From NCBI RefSeq assembly GCF_024713945.1, contig NC_134677.1:5149001-5213000 (forward strand): a stretch of DNA of 64,000 nucleotides. Reading direction: 5' to 3'. Below the pieces are notes generated by a model. It searched no databases. It was given only the letters and a program-made list of their open reading frames with translations, and had not been told where the DNA came from. A program made the position numbers and the translations under genes. This document shows, piece by piece, positions 37,999 through 48,359 of the stretch; the stretch's first letter is position 1; the number at the start of each line of letters is the position of its first letter. Source of the DNA: Dermatophagoides farinae (taxonomy: Eukaryota; Arthropoda; Arachnida; Sarcoptiformes; Pyroglyphidae).

Positions 37999-38193
37999 AT
38001 GCAAATAAAAATCTATCGTAATGGCCATTCAATTTTCCTTTTCCAAAATGAATCTAGAAAACGAGTCAAGAAAATAGTTATTAGTTTGGGTAATCAATTG
38101 AACAATTTACATGACATGATCTCTGATTTTTCCAACTGGCTTGATTCCAGATTCAATTTCCAAAATGTTCACCTAAATGGAAATAAATATTAG
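37999..38193 (+). pseudogene. doublecortin-domain-like ORF fragment
   Basis: 64-codon ORF starting MQIKIYRNGHSIF and containing KKIVISLGNQLNNLHDMISD then FSNWLDSRFNFQNVHLNGNKY. The order K-hydrophobic-Y-RNG ... VVIS ... L..L..D....L ... V..L.G is the doublecortin (DCX) domain signature, whose human versions read FYRNGD ... LLADLT ... IYTIDGRK. It stops where the domain would continue (after NGNK). No clear joining exon was found, so this looks like a fragment or remnant rather than a working gene, but an exon of an undetected gene is possible. Recognition is by eye. Confidence 0.35.
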
Positions 38194-38910
38194 TTTTTTG
38201 GTCAATCAATTCATTCATTTGCTTACCATTATCAGTTTCAACTATGTGTTTCATTTCGTGAATCTTCGAAAATTAATCATGCTTGTCAATTGCTTCATTG
38301 GTTTCAAAACTTCAACTAGCATCAAATCCAATAGGAAAAAGCTCAGATCATGTTCCTAAACCTATCCTATTCCTAACTTAAAGTTGAACATTACCGAGCA
38401 TTTCTTGAATCTGATGCCACTGAAGACAGAAACCGCCAAATCAATAACAAACATGATGAAAAATCGAATTTCAGAAATAAATCTGGAAAAAACAAAGCGT
38501 TATCAAGTATACAATATCCAAACTTACCAAATAGCTATGGATTTTTCTCATGTCAATGAGAAATCGGTAAAACTAGAAATTGAAAGTTAGTGAAATATCA
38601 TAAAATGAGACAAACCCGAAATATTGGTTAACATTTGTGATGAGTACCAAATAATCATTATAACCCGATAAAATTGAGAATTTCATGATCATTTCATCAA
38701 AAATGAACAAGACGAGTGACGAAACTTGAGAAAAAAACGAGCATTTTTGCACAAAGACAGCGAGTAGAAAAAGTCAACACATGAAGTGTTGTGTGATTTA
38801 AATGATAAATATAAATATTTTACAACTATAGTTGTAATTTTAAATTCGTTTTTGTCGTTCGATCAATAAAGTCATATTTTGATACTCGAGATTAATTTGT
38901 TTAATAAATA

Positions 38911-39545
38911 ATTGGGGGGCAACTTTATAAGTGATCGGACAATTATGGTCCATACCACCATCCTCCCCAACAAATAGGTTTTATAAGCGAGGGGGAGGCA
39001 AATTTATAAGTGATTGTCCACCATCCACCCCCAACACTGACTTTTTTAAATTAATTTATGCGCAAGTGTAAATGTGTATTTGATAATTGGGGGGCATATT
39101 TATAAATGATTGAACATTATCCTCCCCAACAAATAGATTTTATAAGCAAGGGGGAGGCAAATTTATAAGTGATTGTCCACTATCCACCCCCAACACTGAC
39201 TATTTTTTAAATTACTTTATTCGCAAGTGTAAATGTGTATATGAATAATTGGGGGGCAAATTTATAAGTGATCGGCAATCACTATCCTCCCCAACAAATA
39301 GGTTTTATAAGCGAGGGGGAGGCAAATTTATAAGTGATTGTCCACTATCCACCCCCAACACTGACTATTTTTTATATTACTTTATGCGCAAGTGTAAATG
39401 TGTATATGAATAATTGGGGGGCAAATTTATAAGTGATCGGCAATCACTATCCTCCCCAACAAATAGGTTTTATAAGCGAGGGGGAGGCAAATTTATAAGT
39501 GATTATGCGCAAACCACTATCCACCCCCAACACTGACTATTTTTT
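38911..39545. repeat. minisatellite, unit about 165 bp with G6 and C5 runs
   Basis: Four consecutive units begin with ATTGGGGGGCA at 38911, 39086, 39248 and 39413, giving periods of 175, 162 and 165 bp. Each unit contains TATCCTCCCCAACAAATAG-like, GAGGGGGAGGCAAATTTATA and CACCCCCAACACTGACT segments. AATTTATAAGTGAT recurs twice per unit, so the unit is itself an ancient duplication. The G- and C-runs contrast sharply with the AT-rich surroundings. A degenerate copy follows at about 39625-39690. Confidence 0.9.
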
Positions 39546-39554
39546 ATATTAACC

Positions 39555-39588
39555 CAGGCGGCCGCGATGGGATTTGAACCGACGTCGA
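39555..39588 (-). other. tRNA 3'-end-like fragment
   Basis: On the minus strand this reads GGTTCAAATCCCATCGCGGC and so on, i.e. a TPsiC-arm-like GGTTCAAATCC followed by a GC-rich acceptor-like strand. A NotI-type GCGGCCGC lies at 39559-39566. No 5' half of a tRNA is present on the expected side (39589 onward is GT/AT repeat), so it is not an intact gene. It may be a scrap of a tRNA or of a tRNA-derived SINE placed in the minisatellite. Confidence 0.4.
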
Positions 39589-39738
39589 ATGTGTATATGC
39601 GTGTATATGTGTTAATGTGTGTAATGGGGGGAGGCGAATTTATAAATGACTGGATGATTTTCCCCCAGACCATTATCCTCCCCCATAATATAGTATCCAT
39701 AAATGGGAATATATAAATGATATAAATCCCAATATCTA

Positions 39739-39948
39739 CAGGAATACAACCCTTTTCGCTGTCCCGATTAGCGCTGTTTCGATATAACGCTGTGCAATTA
39801 CATTACATTGCAATAGATTTTTACAATGTATATGAAGAGTAAAAATGCATTATGTAAATTATGCAAAAATAACCCCGCTTTGCGCTGTTGTTTCACTTTA
39901 CGCTCAATATTTTTGGAACGTAACCCCGCGTTAAGCGGGGTTTTACTG
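39739..39948. mobile_element. pogo/Tigger-type MITE (Tc1-mariner superfamily), about 210 bp
   Basis: Bounded by TA on both sides (39737-39738 and 39949-39950), with CAG at the left end and CTG at the right end as in pogo/Tigger elements. The right terminal sequence, read inward, is CAGTAAAACCCCGCTTAACG followed by CGGGGTTACG; the left end is a diverged version (CAGGAATACAACCC...). Internal GATATAACGCTG and GCGCTGTT motifs are typical of Tigger ends. No coding capacity, so it is non-autonomous. Ends have diverged, indicating an old insertion. Confidence 0.75.
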
Positions 39949-40110
39949 TAAATATTGTAAACACTGTAAACACTCTCAGAAGTGAGGAGTGAAGAAGAAG
40001 CATAGAAAATAGTTACGAAAAAAATGAGAGAAAATTTGTACAACCAAAGTAACAATGTTGGAAGCATAGAAATAAACCATGCGCTGTAGCCGGGTGGTGA
40101 ACGATTTATT

Positions 40111-40207
40111 CGATAGTATCCCGATTTTTTTCGATTGTTTTTAGTTTCAACAAATCACGTGACTATCATGACAATCGATAGTATCCCGATTTTTTTTTTG
40201 ATTGTTT
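40111..40207. repeat. direct repeat pair
   Basis: CGATAGTATCCCGATTTTTT followed by GATTGTTT occurs at 40111-40140 and again at 40176-40207, spaced 65 bp. May be a local duplication or repeated element ends. Confidence 0.7.
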
Positions 40208-40876
40208 CATTAAACGATTGTTTTATTGATTTTCGGAATAAATCCGCAAATTAAAAAATTATTATAAGATAAAATAAAAAATACAAATTCAAATTAAAAG
40301 CCACAAATTGATGCATTCTTGAGATAAATTATAAAATGAAGCCAGAGAATTTGGATAATCCAATGGATGCCTGTGAATGGAAAAGATAATTAGAATCGGA
40401 ATTGATAAAAATTGAATAATTGAATATTTCAAGGGTCTTTACTCGGTTATCCATATTCTCGTAAATGATGATGATGACAAAAAGTTGAGATGGCCAGATT
40501 GACTTTGACTGATTGATCATTCTGCGATCGTGCACTTGTTAATGCCTAACAAAAGGAATGGTAATTAGAATATGAGTTGATGAAAACTCAATCATTTACC
40601 ATTCATCCAGAATGTTGTGTTCATCTATGATTTTCATTATTCCCAAGTTACGATCTGAAATTAGAATGTGAATGAGAATTAGAACAAGTCACGTTGAAAT
40701 AAAGAAATTTACCATTAAATGAAAGATTCATCTGAATATCCAGATCCTTTGATCAGAGCGATGAGAATTCGAATCCATCGAAATGATTGATTTTCATTTT
40801 GTGTGTGACGGATGAATGTGGCAAAGATTGAACTTGATCATCAGTCAATAATTATGATTCATTGATTGAACATTTC

Positions 40877-41053
40877 GAGACAGAGATGAACATTTTAAAA
40901 AGTCGATGGCCAAGTCAAAGTGGATGTCAAGAATCAAACATGTCAACAAGTGGCCGAGTTCAAATTGGCAAGTCGAGATGACAGTCAATAAATAAATAAG
41001 TCAAGTTGCAATACGAATATGTTTCGACTAATCATAATGTTCATCTCTGTCTT
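40877..41053. repeat. foldback: 17-bp inverted repeat around about 140 bp
   Basis: AGACAGAGATGAACATT at 40878-40894 is exactly reverse-complemented at 41036-41052. The interior has imperfect AAGTCxx/GTCAA repetitions (CAAGTCAAAGT, AAGTCGAGATGAC). It could form a long hairpin; MITE-like but no target duplication was established. Confidence 0.6.
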
Positions 41054-42536
41054 GAAAAGTAGCATCATTGAATCAAAACGTTCAAAAAAGACCAAGTTCA
41101 AAACATGCCTTTGAATTTCGTAATGATAATATTACATCTTCAGAGTTTTGACTAAAAGCCTGAAAAAAATGAAGAATAATATCGAAAAAACTGAATGAAA
41201 TTCAAAATCGGAGGTTAACCTTCCATAAGAAAGCGAGTTTACCATTCTTTGATGGAGGTTAATATATGTAACTTTCCAGTTTAGCCTGCAAGTATGCAGT
41301 TTACATTGTAAAGAAGAAGCGTAACCTGGAGCCTGGATTGTATACTGCATATATGGAGTGTTTTTAACACTCAATCTTGAAGTTTACCCTGCTTACTTTC
41401 CTCTCTGTGTAATGTACATGCACGGACTTTTCATTAGAATTTGAATTTACGCGCGAGATATCCTGTTTCAACGATATGAAATATTTTCATTGTCATTCAA
41501 AAAAAGTCAATGCTAACAGACACAAGTTAATCTAAAATTTTGAACATTCTAAATATTTTCTTCTTATCATACCGTTATATTTATACTTAGCTGATGGCGA
41601 GGATGATTCATGATTTACAACTTAGTATTCATGGTAAGCTTTACGGACAAAAAAAACTCGTCCAATATTCAGCGCACCGCCCATCAAACACGATTTTCAA
41701 AGTGTATGAACGATCTAGAATGCTGGAGCCAAATACAATTTTTTTACATTCATGGAATTGTCGATTAACATTTTTTTTCTTATATATTTCAAGTTGAAAT
41801 TTTGAACTCGGATAAACGACCATCGGCTACTGTGACGTCAACTCATGTTTACTAATTTAACATTACCATTCATCAATCAATGATATACATTTACTTTTAT
41901 AAATAAATAAAAAATTTCTCTCACACAAAAATAATCTCAAATCATTTAACATAAGCAAATTTTTTTTTATCAATTTGACGATCGATCAAAACTAACTAGT
42001 CAGTCAACCATCAATAAGTAAGTGAGTAAGTTAGTATTCAAAAAAAACAATCTTTGTATTTGAACTTGATATTCACCTAACAATTCAATTTACCATTTCA
42101 GATTCATTTTTTTCGATATATCTCCTAATCTAATTTATTGTTCAATATTGATATGCTATAGTCCTTTTTTATTAATTAAATCATCAATCATTATATATTT
42201 TTTTTTCTTTTATAAGGGTAAAAATCAAAATCAACAACTTGTTACATATCACACGACGCATTTTTATCGAATTCATATAAAAAGAAAAAAAAATCGAACT
42301 ATTGCATTGTACATCCATCATCAATTTGAGAGATTAACCTAACAAGCAGATATAAACCAAAAGCAACGTCATGAATAGATAAAAAACGGTATTAAACTTA
42401 TTAGATCCATTTATTATCATTCCATTTTCATTATGGTCTTTCAAAAACGATCATTATTTTTTTTTTGCAACAGACATCATCATACATGAAATTATCATAT
42501 TGAATCCTCATCGAAAACTAAAAAAAATTTTTCACT

Positions 42537-44026
42537 ATGAAAGTTTTTGCTGGTATTGAAGGGTATGCGATACGAATTCTAAAATTCGAAAATTTTAATA
42601 CCTAATAATATAATGCAATTTTATTCGACCGACAGTGGCGCTTCATTTTCTAAGGTGGCATTGTTAGATGAAAATGGTTGCATTCTATCCCGTTTGGATG
42701 CTGAACCCGGATCAAATATTATGGTATGTACTGATGATAATTTACCTTGTTAATATATAGACAAATTTTTTGATACAATAGCTTATGTCCAAACAAGAAT
42801 GGGTAGATCGTATCTATCAGATGGTATTAAAAGCAACCCATCAATTACCTAAACGACCAAATGGCGAAGGATATCAACTCGAAAGCATTGGATTATGTTT
42901 GAGTGGTTGTGAAAACGAAGAAGAAAACTTAGAATTATGTGAATTGCTCAAATCTAAACATCCTGAATTATGTCAACGATATTCGATTGCATCCGATACG
43001 ATTGGTAGTATGATGACTTGTAACCCGGATGGTGGCATTGTTCTCATTGCTGGTATGTGTTTTATTTTTTGATTTTTTTTACTTTTAAACATTGTAATTT
43101 TTGGTTCCAAATTAGGAACTGGATCAAATTGTTTGCTCATTTATTCAGATGGTAGCCAATCTCGTTGTGGTGGCTGGGGCCATATTATTGGCGATCATGG
43201 TTCAGCCTATTCAATTTCTATTCGTGCGATTCGTTATATTATTGAACATGAAGAAAATTATGCACCAATCGAATATGATGTTAGTAATGTTCGTGAAATT
43301 GTTTTCGATCATTTTAGAGTGAGTATTTAAAAAATAAAAAAAAAATGTATTAAGATTAAGATGAGGAAAACATTTCAAAATACATAAAAAAACAAAAATT
43401 TTCATTATCACACAGATTGACAATTATTTCGATTTGATAAAACCACTATATCAGGAATTTGATAAGTCCTACATTGCACAGCTATGTGCTCGTATCGCTA
43501 AACGTATGTATGACAAGATGATAATATAATCTTTAGAAAAATAACTAAAAAATTTTCATGATAATTTTATTTATAATACTGACATTGATTTATTTTGTAT
43601 CAAATCACAAAATCAGTTGCAACAGAAAAAAATGATCCATTGGCACTGAAATTATTTAATGAAGCTGGCAAAGCATTGGCTCAACATGTGAAAGCATTGT
43701 TGCCAAAAATTGTATGTAATCACTTGATTCATCTTGGTCGATTCAACATATCGATAATTTTTTTGCGTTTTCCATAGGAACAAGATGAAATATCAGTGAT
43801 ATGTGTTGGATCATTATTCAAAAGCTGGTCACTGTTGGAAAATGAATTTTTAAATGAAATTGGCCACATTCAATTGAAGCTCAATATGCTTTATTGTAAT
43901 GCAACCAGCGCTATTGGCGCCGCTTATTATGGTGCCAAAGTCATGGCTAAAATCAAACTACCCATCGATTATGAAAAAAATTACCAAACGTTATGCTCTT
44001 ATCGTGATGGTCAAAAAGTTTACTAA
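42537..44026 (+). CDS. NAGK: N-acetylglucosamine kinase
   Basis: Phosphorylates N-acetylglucosamine released from chitin or glycan breakdown (ATP + GlcNAc to GlcNAc-6-P), cytosolic salvage step. Seven exons: 42537-42562, 42636-42723, 42782-43052, 43116-43318, 43416-43503, 43617-43711, 43778-44026; 339 aa, close to the human 344. The ASKHA/BcrAD-BadFG fold is evident: N-terminal phosphate loop MKVFAGIEGGGASFS, GLCLSGC, IASDTIGSMMTCNPDGGIVLIAGTGSN (ATP/sugar site), RCGGWGHIIGDHGSAYSI, and C-terminal ISVICVGSLFKSWSLL and NATSAIGAAYYGA. The first exon contributes only nine residues but contains the glycine loop. Faces the hexosaminidase D gene tail-to-tail with 320 bp between stops. Confidence 0.96.
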
Positions 44027-44346
44027 ACAAATATCAATCAACTTTTTTTTTAATATATTTCAATAATTTTTGCCAACTATTTTTTCAAGAAATAAGAAAA
44101 TTATTTACAATGCATGCATTTTCAAAAAAAAATTATTAATTTTTTCACAATAATTCATCATCACACAAAAAATCAATAATCAATAAAAATAGATTAAGAT
44201 GAAAATTCATAAAAAAATGACAAAAACATCCAGACACAGATAAAAAGTTTAAACAAATGACTAGTTTTTCAGACATTAATCACATCAACAAAAAACATTC
44301 CATCATAGCTGAAAGGTAATAAAATATTTGTGAAATTAAACAATTC

Positions 44347-46720
44347 TCACTCTTCTTTATTGATTTTATCAATAAAACGTTGTAAATCAACGGCAGGCTT
44401 AATTGGTCTTCGTGGCCAAACACGTAATTCTTGAATTTTTATTGTTTGATTATAAAACTTTTCCATTCGCAATAATTGTGGATAAAGTTTTTCTTCAATC
44501 CATTCTAGTTTTTAGATATAAAAAATTAAATCGTCTTTTGATCAAAATCTAATGTTAGTAAATGTCAATAACCTACCATAGACAGTATATTCATCGTAAA
44601 TTTCGCCCAGAGCTGTGATTGCCATTTTGACCAAAGATTTTAATCCATACATGACATTGGCATAATCTTGTAGGCCTAAATATTCATATGAAATTAATAT
44701 TATTGTGAAAAAATGAATTTGATTTCTCCAAATTCAAATGTCAATTACCTTCTCTGATTCGCCATGGGCTCGTTATATTATGTCTATAGAAGCGAAAAGA
44801 AAAAATTTAAAGATACTCCAATGTGAACAATAAAATATGCCAACTGACCTGAAATTATAATCCGTAAGCCATGCTTTATGTTTAGTTACATCATATAAAT
44901 AATCATCTACACGTTTATTAATATTTTCAAACTCTTGCATAAGCCGAAATACTTTTGATCCAGGAAAATCACAATTAATTAGATGAGAAAAAGTCGGATA
45001 CTGTGTAAATAATCGAGCCCCCATCGTATTATAGGTATAATCAAGTTGATGAGGACAATTCATAAGTTGATGAAATTTTTCCAACAATTTCGATTCATAT
45101 TTTCCATTAGTGGCGGTTAACAAATCAATGACCAAGGATGGAAGACCAGACTATCGAAAAGAAATTCAATGAGAATCAAGACAAAAGATTTATTATCAAA
45201 CAAATGAAATCTTACAGGTAAAAGTTCACAAAGTGTAGCCAAATGATCATAACGTTGCCAACCGGTAATAACTAGACCACGAATTTCTTTAAAACTACTT
45301 TCCTGTTCATCCAAAGCTTTCAGCCAGGCGATATTATTATCCAAATGCATTTTAATATTGGGAACAGTCAATGTTTCGCCGAAGGCTCCTGCAAAAAAAA
45401 AAATACTTTTTTTAGAAAACAACGAAAACACATAACAAAACTTGCCTTTAAAGGCACTAGCACCCCAAATTTTGGGAAAAGTTTCAGCATAAAACATCCA
45501 ATTCTGAGTAGGAATGAAACGATAAATGTCATCGACATAAGTCCAAATCATTATTTCAACGCCAATCTTATCCAGATCATAGGATTTTACGAAATCAGGT
45601 GAAAATTGCCTCAGCATGTCATCCCAAATGATGGATGTCACATTATATTTTTCTTTTATATAAGTAGCGATTCTTTTAACTATTGAAAAAATGTTAGATT
45701 AAAATTCGGGTCCATTAAGGAAACAATCTTACCATGATTAAGAAATAGTTCATCACGTTCTTTGTGTTTACAACGATCACAAATACCTATTTGATATACC
45801 TCATCACAGCCAATATGCAGCCATTTCGAATCTGGATGTGCGATCAACATTTGATCGATCATGTTCGTTAATAATTCATAAGTATCATTGCGACTTGGAC
45901 AAATAGCCTGTGGAAATTCATCCATTTCTCTTAGATGGCGATAATGTTCAAGCTTAAGGAAGAATTCCAAATGTCCCAATGTTTGAACTAATGGAATAAT
46001 TTCTAGACCATTTTCTTTTGCTAAACGTTTAATATCTTCAATTTCTGATAAAGAATAGGCATTATCAGCCACAGCATGCCGTAAAAGTTCACCAGCATAT
46101 GGAAATGTATCTTCATATTCCAATAAGATTCCATTTGCACCGGCTTGTCTTAATAATGGAAACAATTGTTGTAAATATTCAACTTTTGGTGGAGCACCTT
46201 TTAGATCCAAATGGATAAAACGATTTTTCGGTATATAGGCTTTATTTTGTTGTTCATCGCCCGGTGGATGTATATACACTACTGATTGTCGTCTTATATT
46301 GTCATTGTCATTATTATAGCTATTGGACATGTAGTTATCAGCTTTTAGGTGTTGATGGTTTCGTAAATTCATTTTATCATCATTGTTGTTATTAAAAGTA
46401 TCGCCATTATCTTTATTGGAAGCGGCCAAATGTTGCCTTTGATGTTGTTGTTGATTATATTGAAATTTGTAACTCGGTGAGAATAGAGATGAAAATACAT
46501 TTAAACGTGAATTCTGAATGATTAGAAATTACATACGAAAATCAAGCTATAATTAAAATATAAGACTTACAGTTATAGTGATTGTAATGATCAAAAAAAT
46601 CAATACGATGGATAATAGCAAAAATTTACGACGCCAAATACGATTAAGAAGACAGAATGAACATGAATGATGATGTGGGTGGTGATGTGGATGAGAATTT
46701 GCAAATTTTTTTTGACTCAT
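44347..46720 (-). CDS. HEXD: hexosaminidase D-like GH20 glycosidase with N-terminal membrane anchor
   Basis: Beta-N-acetylhexosaminidase removing terminal GlcNAc/GalNAc. Exons: 46571-46720, 45733-46513, 45446-45679, 45216-45388, 44849-45150, 44749-44783, 44577-44675, 44347-44504; 643 aa, in frame. Residues 1-30 are His-rich and basic, then LLLSIVLIFLIITITIT (about 34-50) is a single membrane anchor, so a type II orientation is predicted. A low-complexity Asn/Gln stem follows, then the TIM barrel: RFIHLDLKGAPPKVEYL, GANGILLEYEDTFPY, PLVQTLGHLEF and the catalytic GCDEVYQIG (D287-E288). Later WGASAFKGAFGETL and GLVITGWQRYDHLA also match the HEXD family. The intron after exon 45446-45679 starts GC rather than GT. 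Vertebrate HEXD is nucleocytoplasmic; the anchor implies a secretory-pathway or cell-surface enzyme here. Confidence 0.93.
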
Positions 46721-47355
46721 GTTTGAATGGAAAATTGTTTTTTTCAGAAAAAGGATTAAAAAATGTTACAATTAAAGATTGAGCAAATTAATTTTATAAA
46801 AGTAACAATTTTTAAAAACATCAAAAAACGAATGTGGCAATGGAATCAATGATAAATGCAATTACTAATGTTGTTTGATCCATTTGAATGAATTCGAATA
46901 ACTTTTTCTTTTCACAATATTAAAATGCCAGTTAAAAGAATCAAATTCAATTACATATTCGTAAATGTGAATCTGAATAAAAATAAAGAGAAAAATTCAC
47001 GACCACTTTATTTTTAGAACCAAAATTAATTTGTTAATAATGGCTATGAATGATTCTGTGAGTTGAATTCGAAAATTGTTCCAAGATCGAATTGATTGAT
47101 TGATCAACAACGTGCACGTTTATAATAACTAATTTAAGAACGTATCAAATATGATTAAAATTAAAAGGTAACTCAATCATTATTTTTCTGACTGATTATT
47201 GATTTAACTATTTTATTGAGCCAAGCATTTATCGAATAATTTTTTTTCCAAGCATCGATACTATCGATTCTAGATGGTTACATGAGTTTGATTGAGATTG
47301 TTGATTTGATCAATTTTTAGACATTTTGGACTTGAATAAATCGATAAAATTCAAA
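46721..47355. promoter_or_regulatory. divergent intergenic region, HEXD / RBM42
   Basis: 635 bp separating divergent start codons, AT-rich. Must contain both promoters; no specific element was identified. Confidence 0.4.
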
Positions 47356-48273
47356 ATGAGTTATCAACACCAAGGATCTCAATATCACCAACATTCTCAT
47401 CAATCAAATCAGATTGACATGGATGCCGAGATGAGCAGGTATGTTTCCATTTATTTGTATCTGATTTATAAAATAAAAGTTTTTTAGATTTGAAAAAGAA
47501 GTGCTTTCCGTTTCATCAAATGCTGGCCCATCATTGTCATCAACATCGTCTAATTTTCCCGTCCATTTTATACCGCATCAAATTCAACGACAGCTACCTT
47601 CACAACGAACACAACAAGCAACTTTTGTGCCAGCCGGTCAATATGCTGGTTCTTCATCGAATTCAACGACCATTCAATCATCATCGAATCAAGGCCAATC
47701 CACCGTGAATTATACTGTCACACCTATGCAGGTTCCATCAAATGTTCAGCAAATTTCAACAACACCTACTGGTCAACTTATATTGACAAAGACAAAATCG
47801 AAAAGTGACAAAAAAGGTAATAAAAAGAAAAAGAATCTACGAATTGCTGGTGGACAAGTCTGGGAAGATCCATCGCTAGAAGAATGGGATCCGAATGATT
47901 TCCGTTTGTTCTGTGGTGATTTGGGTAATGATGTATCCGATGATGTCCTCACAAGAACTTTTAATAGATATCCATCGTTTATCAAAGCTAAAGTTGTCCG
48001 TGATAAACGTACTAATAAAAGTCGTGGTTATGGATTTGTTAGTTTTAAAAATCCAGTTGATTTTGCTCGTGCCATGAAGGAAATGAATGGTAAGTTTCGA
48101 ATAAAAAATCATAAGCAAATTATGTTTAAATGATTTATTTTTTTTTACTTATGAATACAGGCCGATATGTTGGATCACGTCCTATTAAATTACGTAAATC
48201 GAATTGGCAGGATCGTAATGTAGAAGTGGTGAAGAGAAAAATGAAACAAAAACAAAAACTTGGCTTCATCTAA
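47356..48273 (+). CDS. RBM42: RNA-binding protein 42 (RRM)
   Basis: Exons 47356-47438, 47488-48089, 48161-48273; 265 aa. The N-terminus is Gln/Ser/Thr-rich and disordered; a basic patch (KSDKKGNKKKKNLR) leads to AGGQVWEDPSLEEW, diagnostic of RBM42, then the RRM: FRLFCGDLGNDVSDDVL (RNP2 LFCGDL), KAKVVRDKRTNKSRGYGFVSF (RNP1), AMKEMNGRYVGSRPIKLRKS and the end KQKQKLGFI. Shorter than the roughly 480-residue human protein because the Pro-rich N-terminal region is reduced. A spliceosome/hnRNP K-associated nuclear factor in vertebrates. Its stop lies 86 bp from the convergent MsrB stop. Confidence 0.94.
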
Positions 48274-48359
48274 AGATTTTCATTCAATAACGTTAATAAA
48301 ATTTTCACTTTCCATCGACATTGTATTGTTTTTTTTTAAAGATGGGTATATCACAAATT

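Larger units (their letters stand above)
37587..41410. mobile_element. candidate TIR-bounded composite element (tentative)
   Basis: ACACAGAGAATAAAGT at 37587-37602 faces its imperfect reverse complement ACTTTCCTCTCTGTGT at 41395-41410 (14 of 16 matches), and GTACAT occurs just outside both (37581-37586 and 41414-41419). Subterminal TTTACCCTGC motifs occur near both ends (37646-37655 and 41383-41392). That is the layout of a non-autonomous DNA transposon with a target duplication. However, the arms are short, the GTACAT on the right is offset by three bases, and no transposase is visible. Could be coincidence or the shell of a heavily rearranged element. Confidence 0.35.
37476..42536. other. 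5-kb repeat island between ASH2 and N-acetylglucosamine kinase
   Basis: Unlike the dense genes on both sides, this stretch holds nested repeats, itemised separately: a hairpin, candidate terminal inverted repeats, a doublecortin-like ORF, a minisatellite, a tRNA-like fragment, a MITE, a direct repeat and a foldback. From about 41420 to 42536 nothing was recognised except the promoter space of the next gene. Confidence 0.7.
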
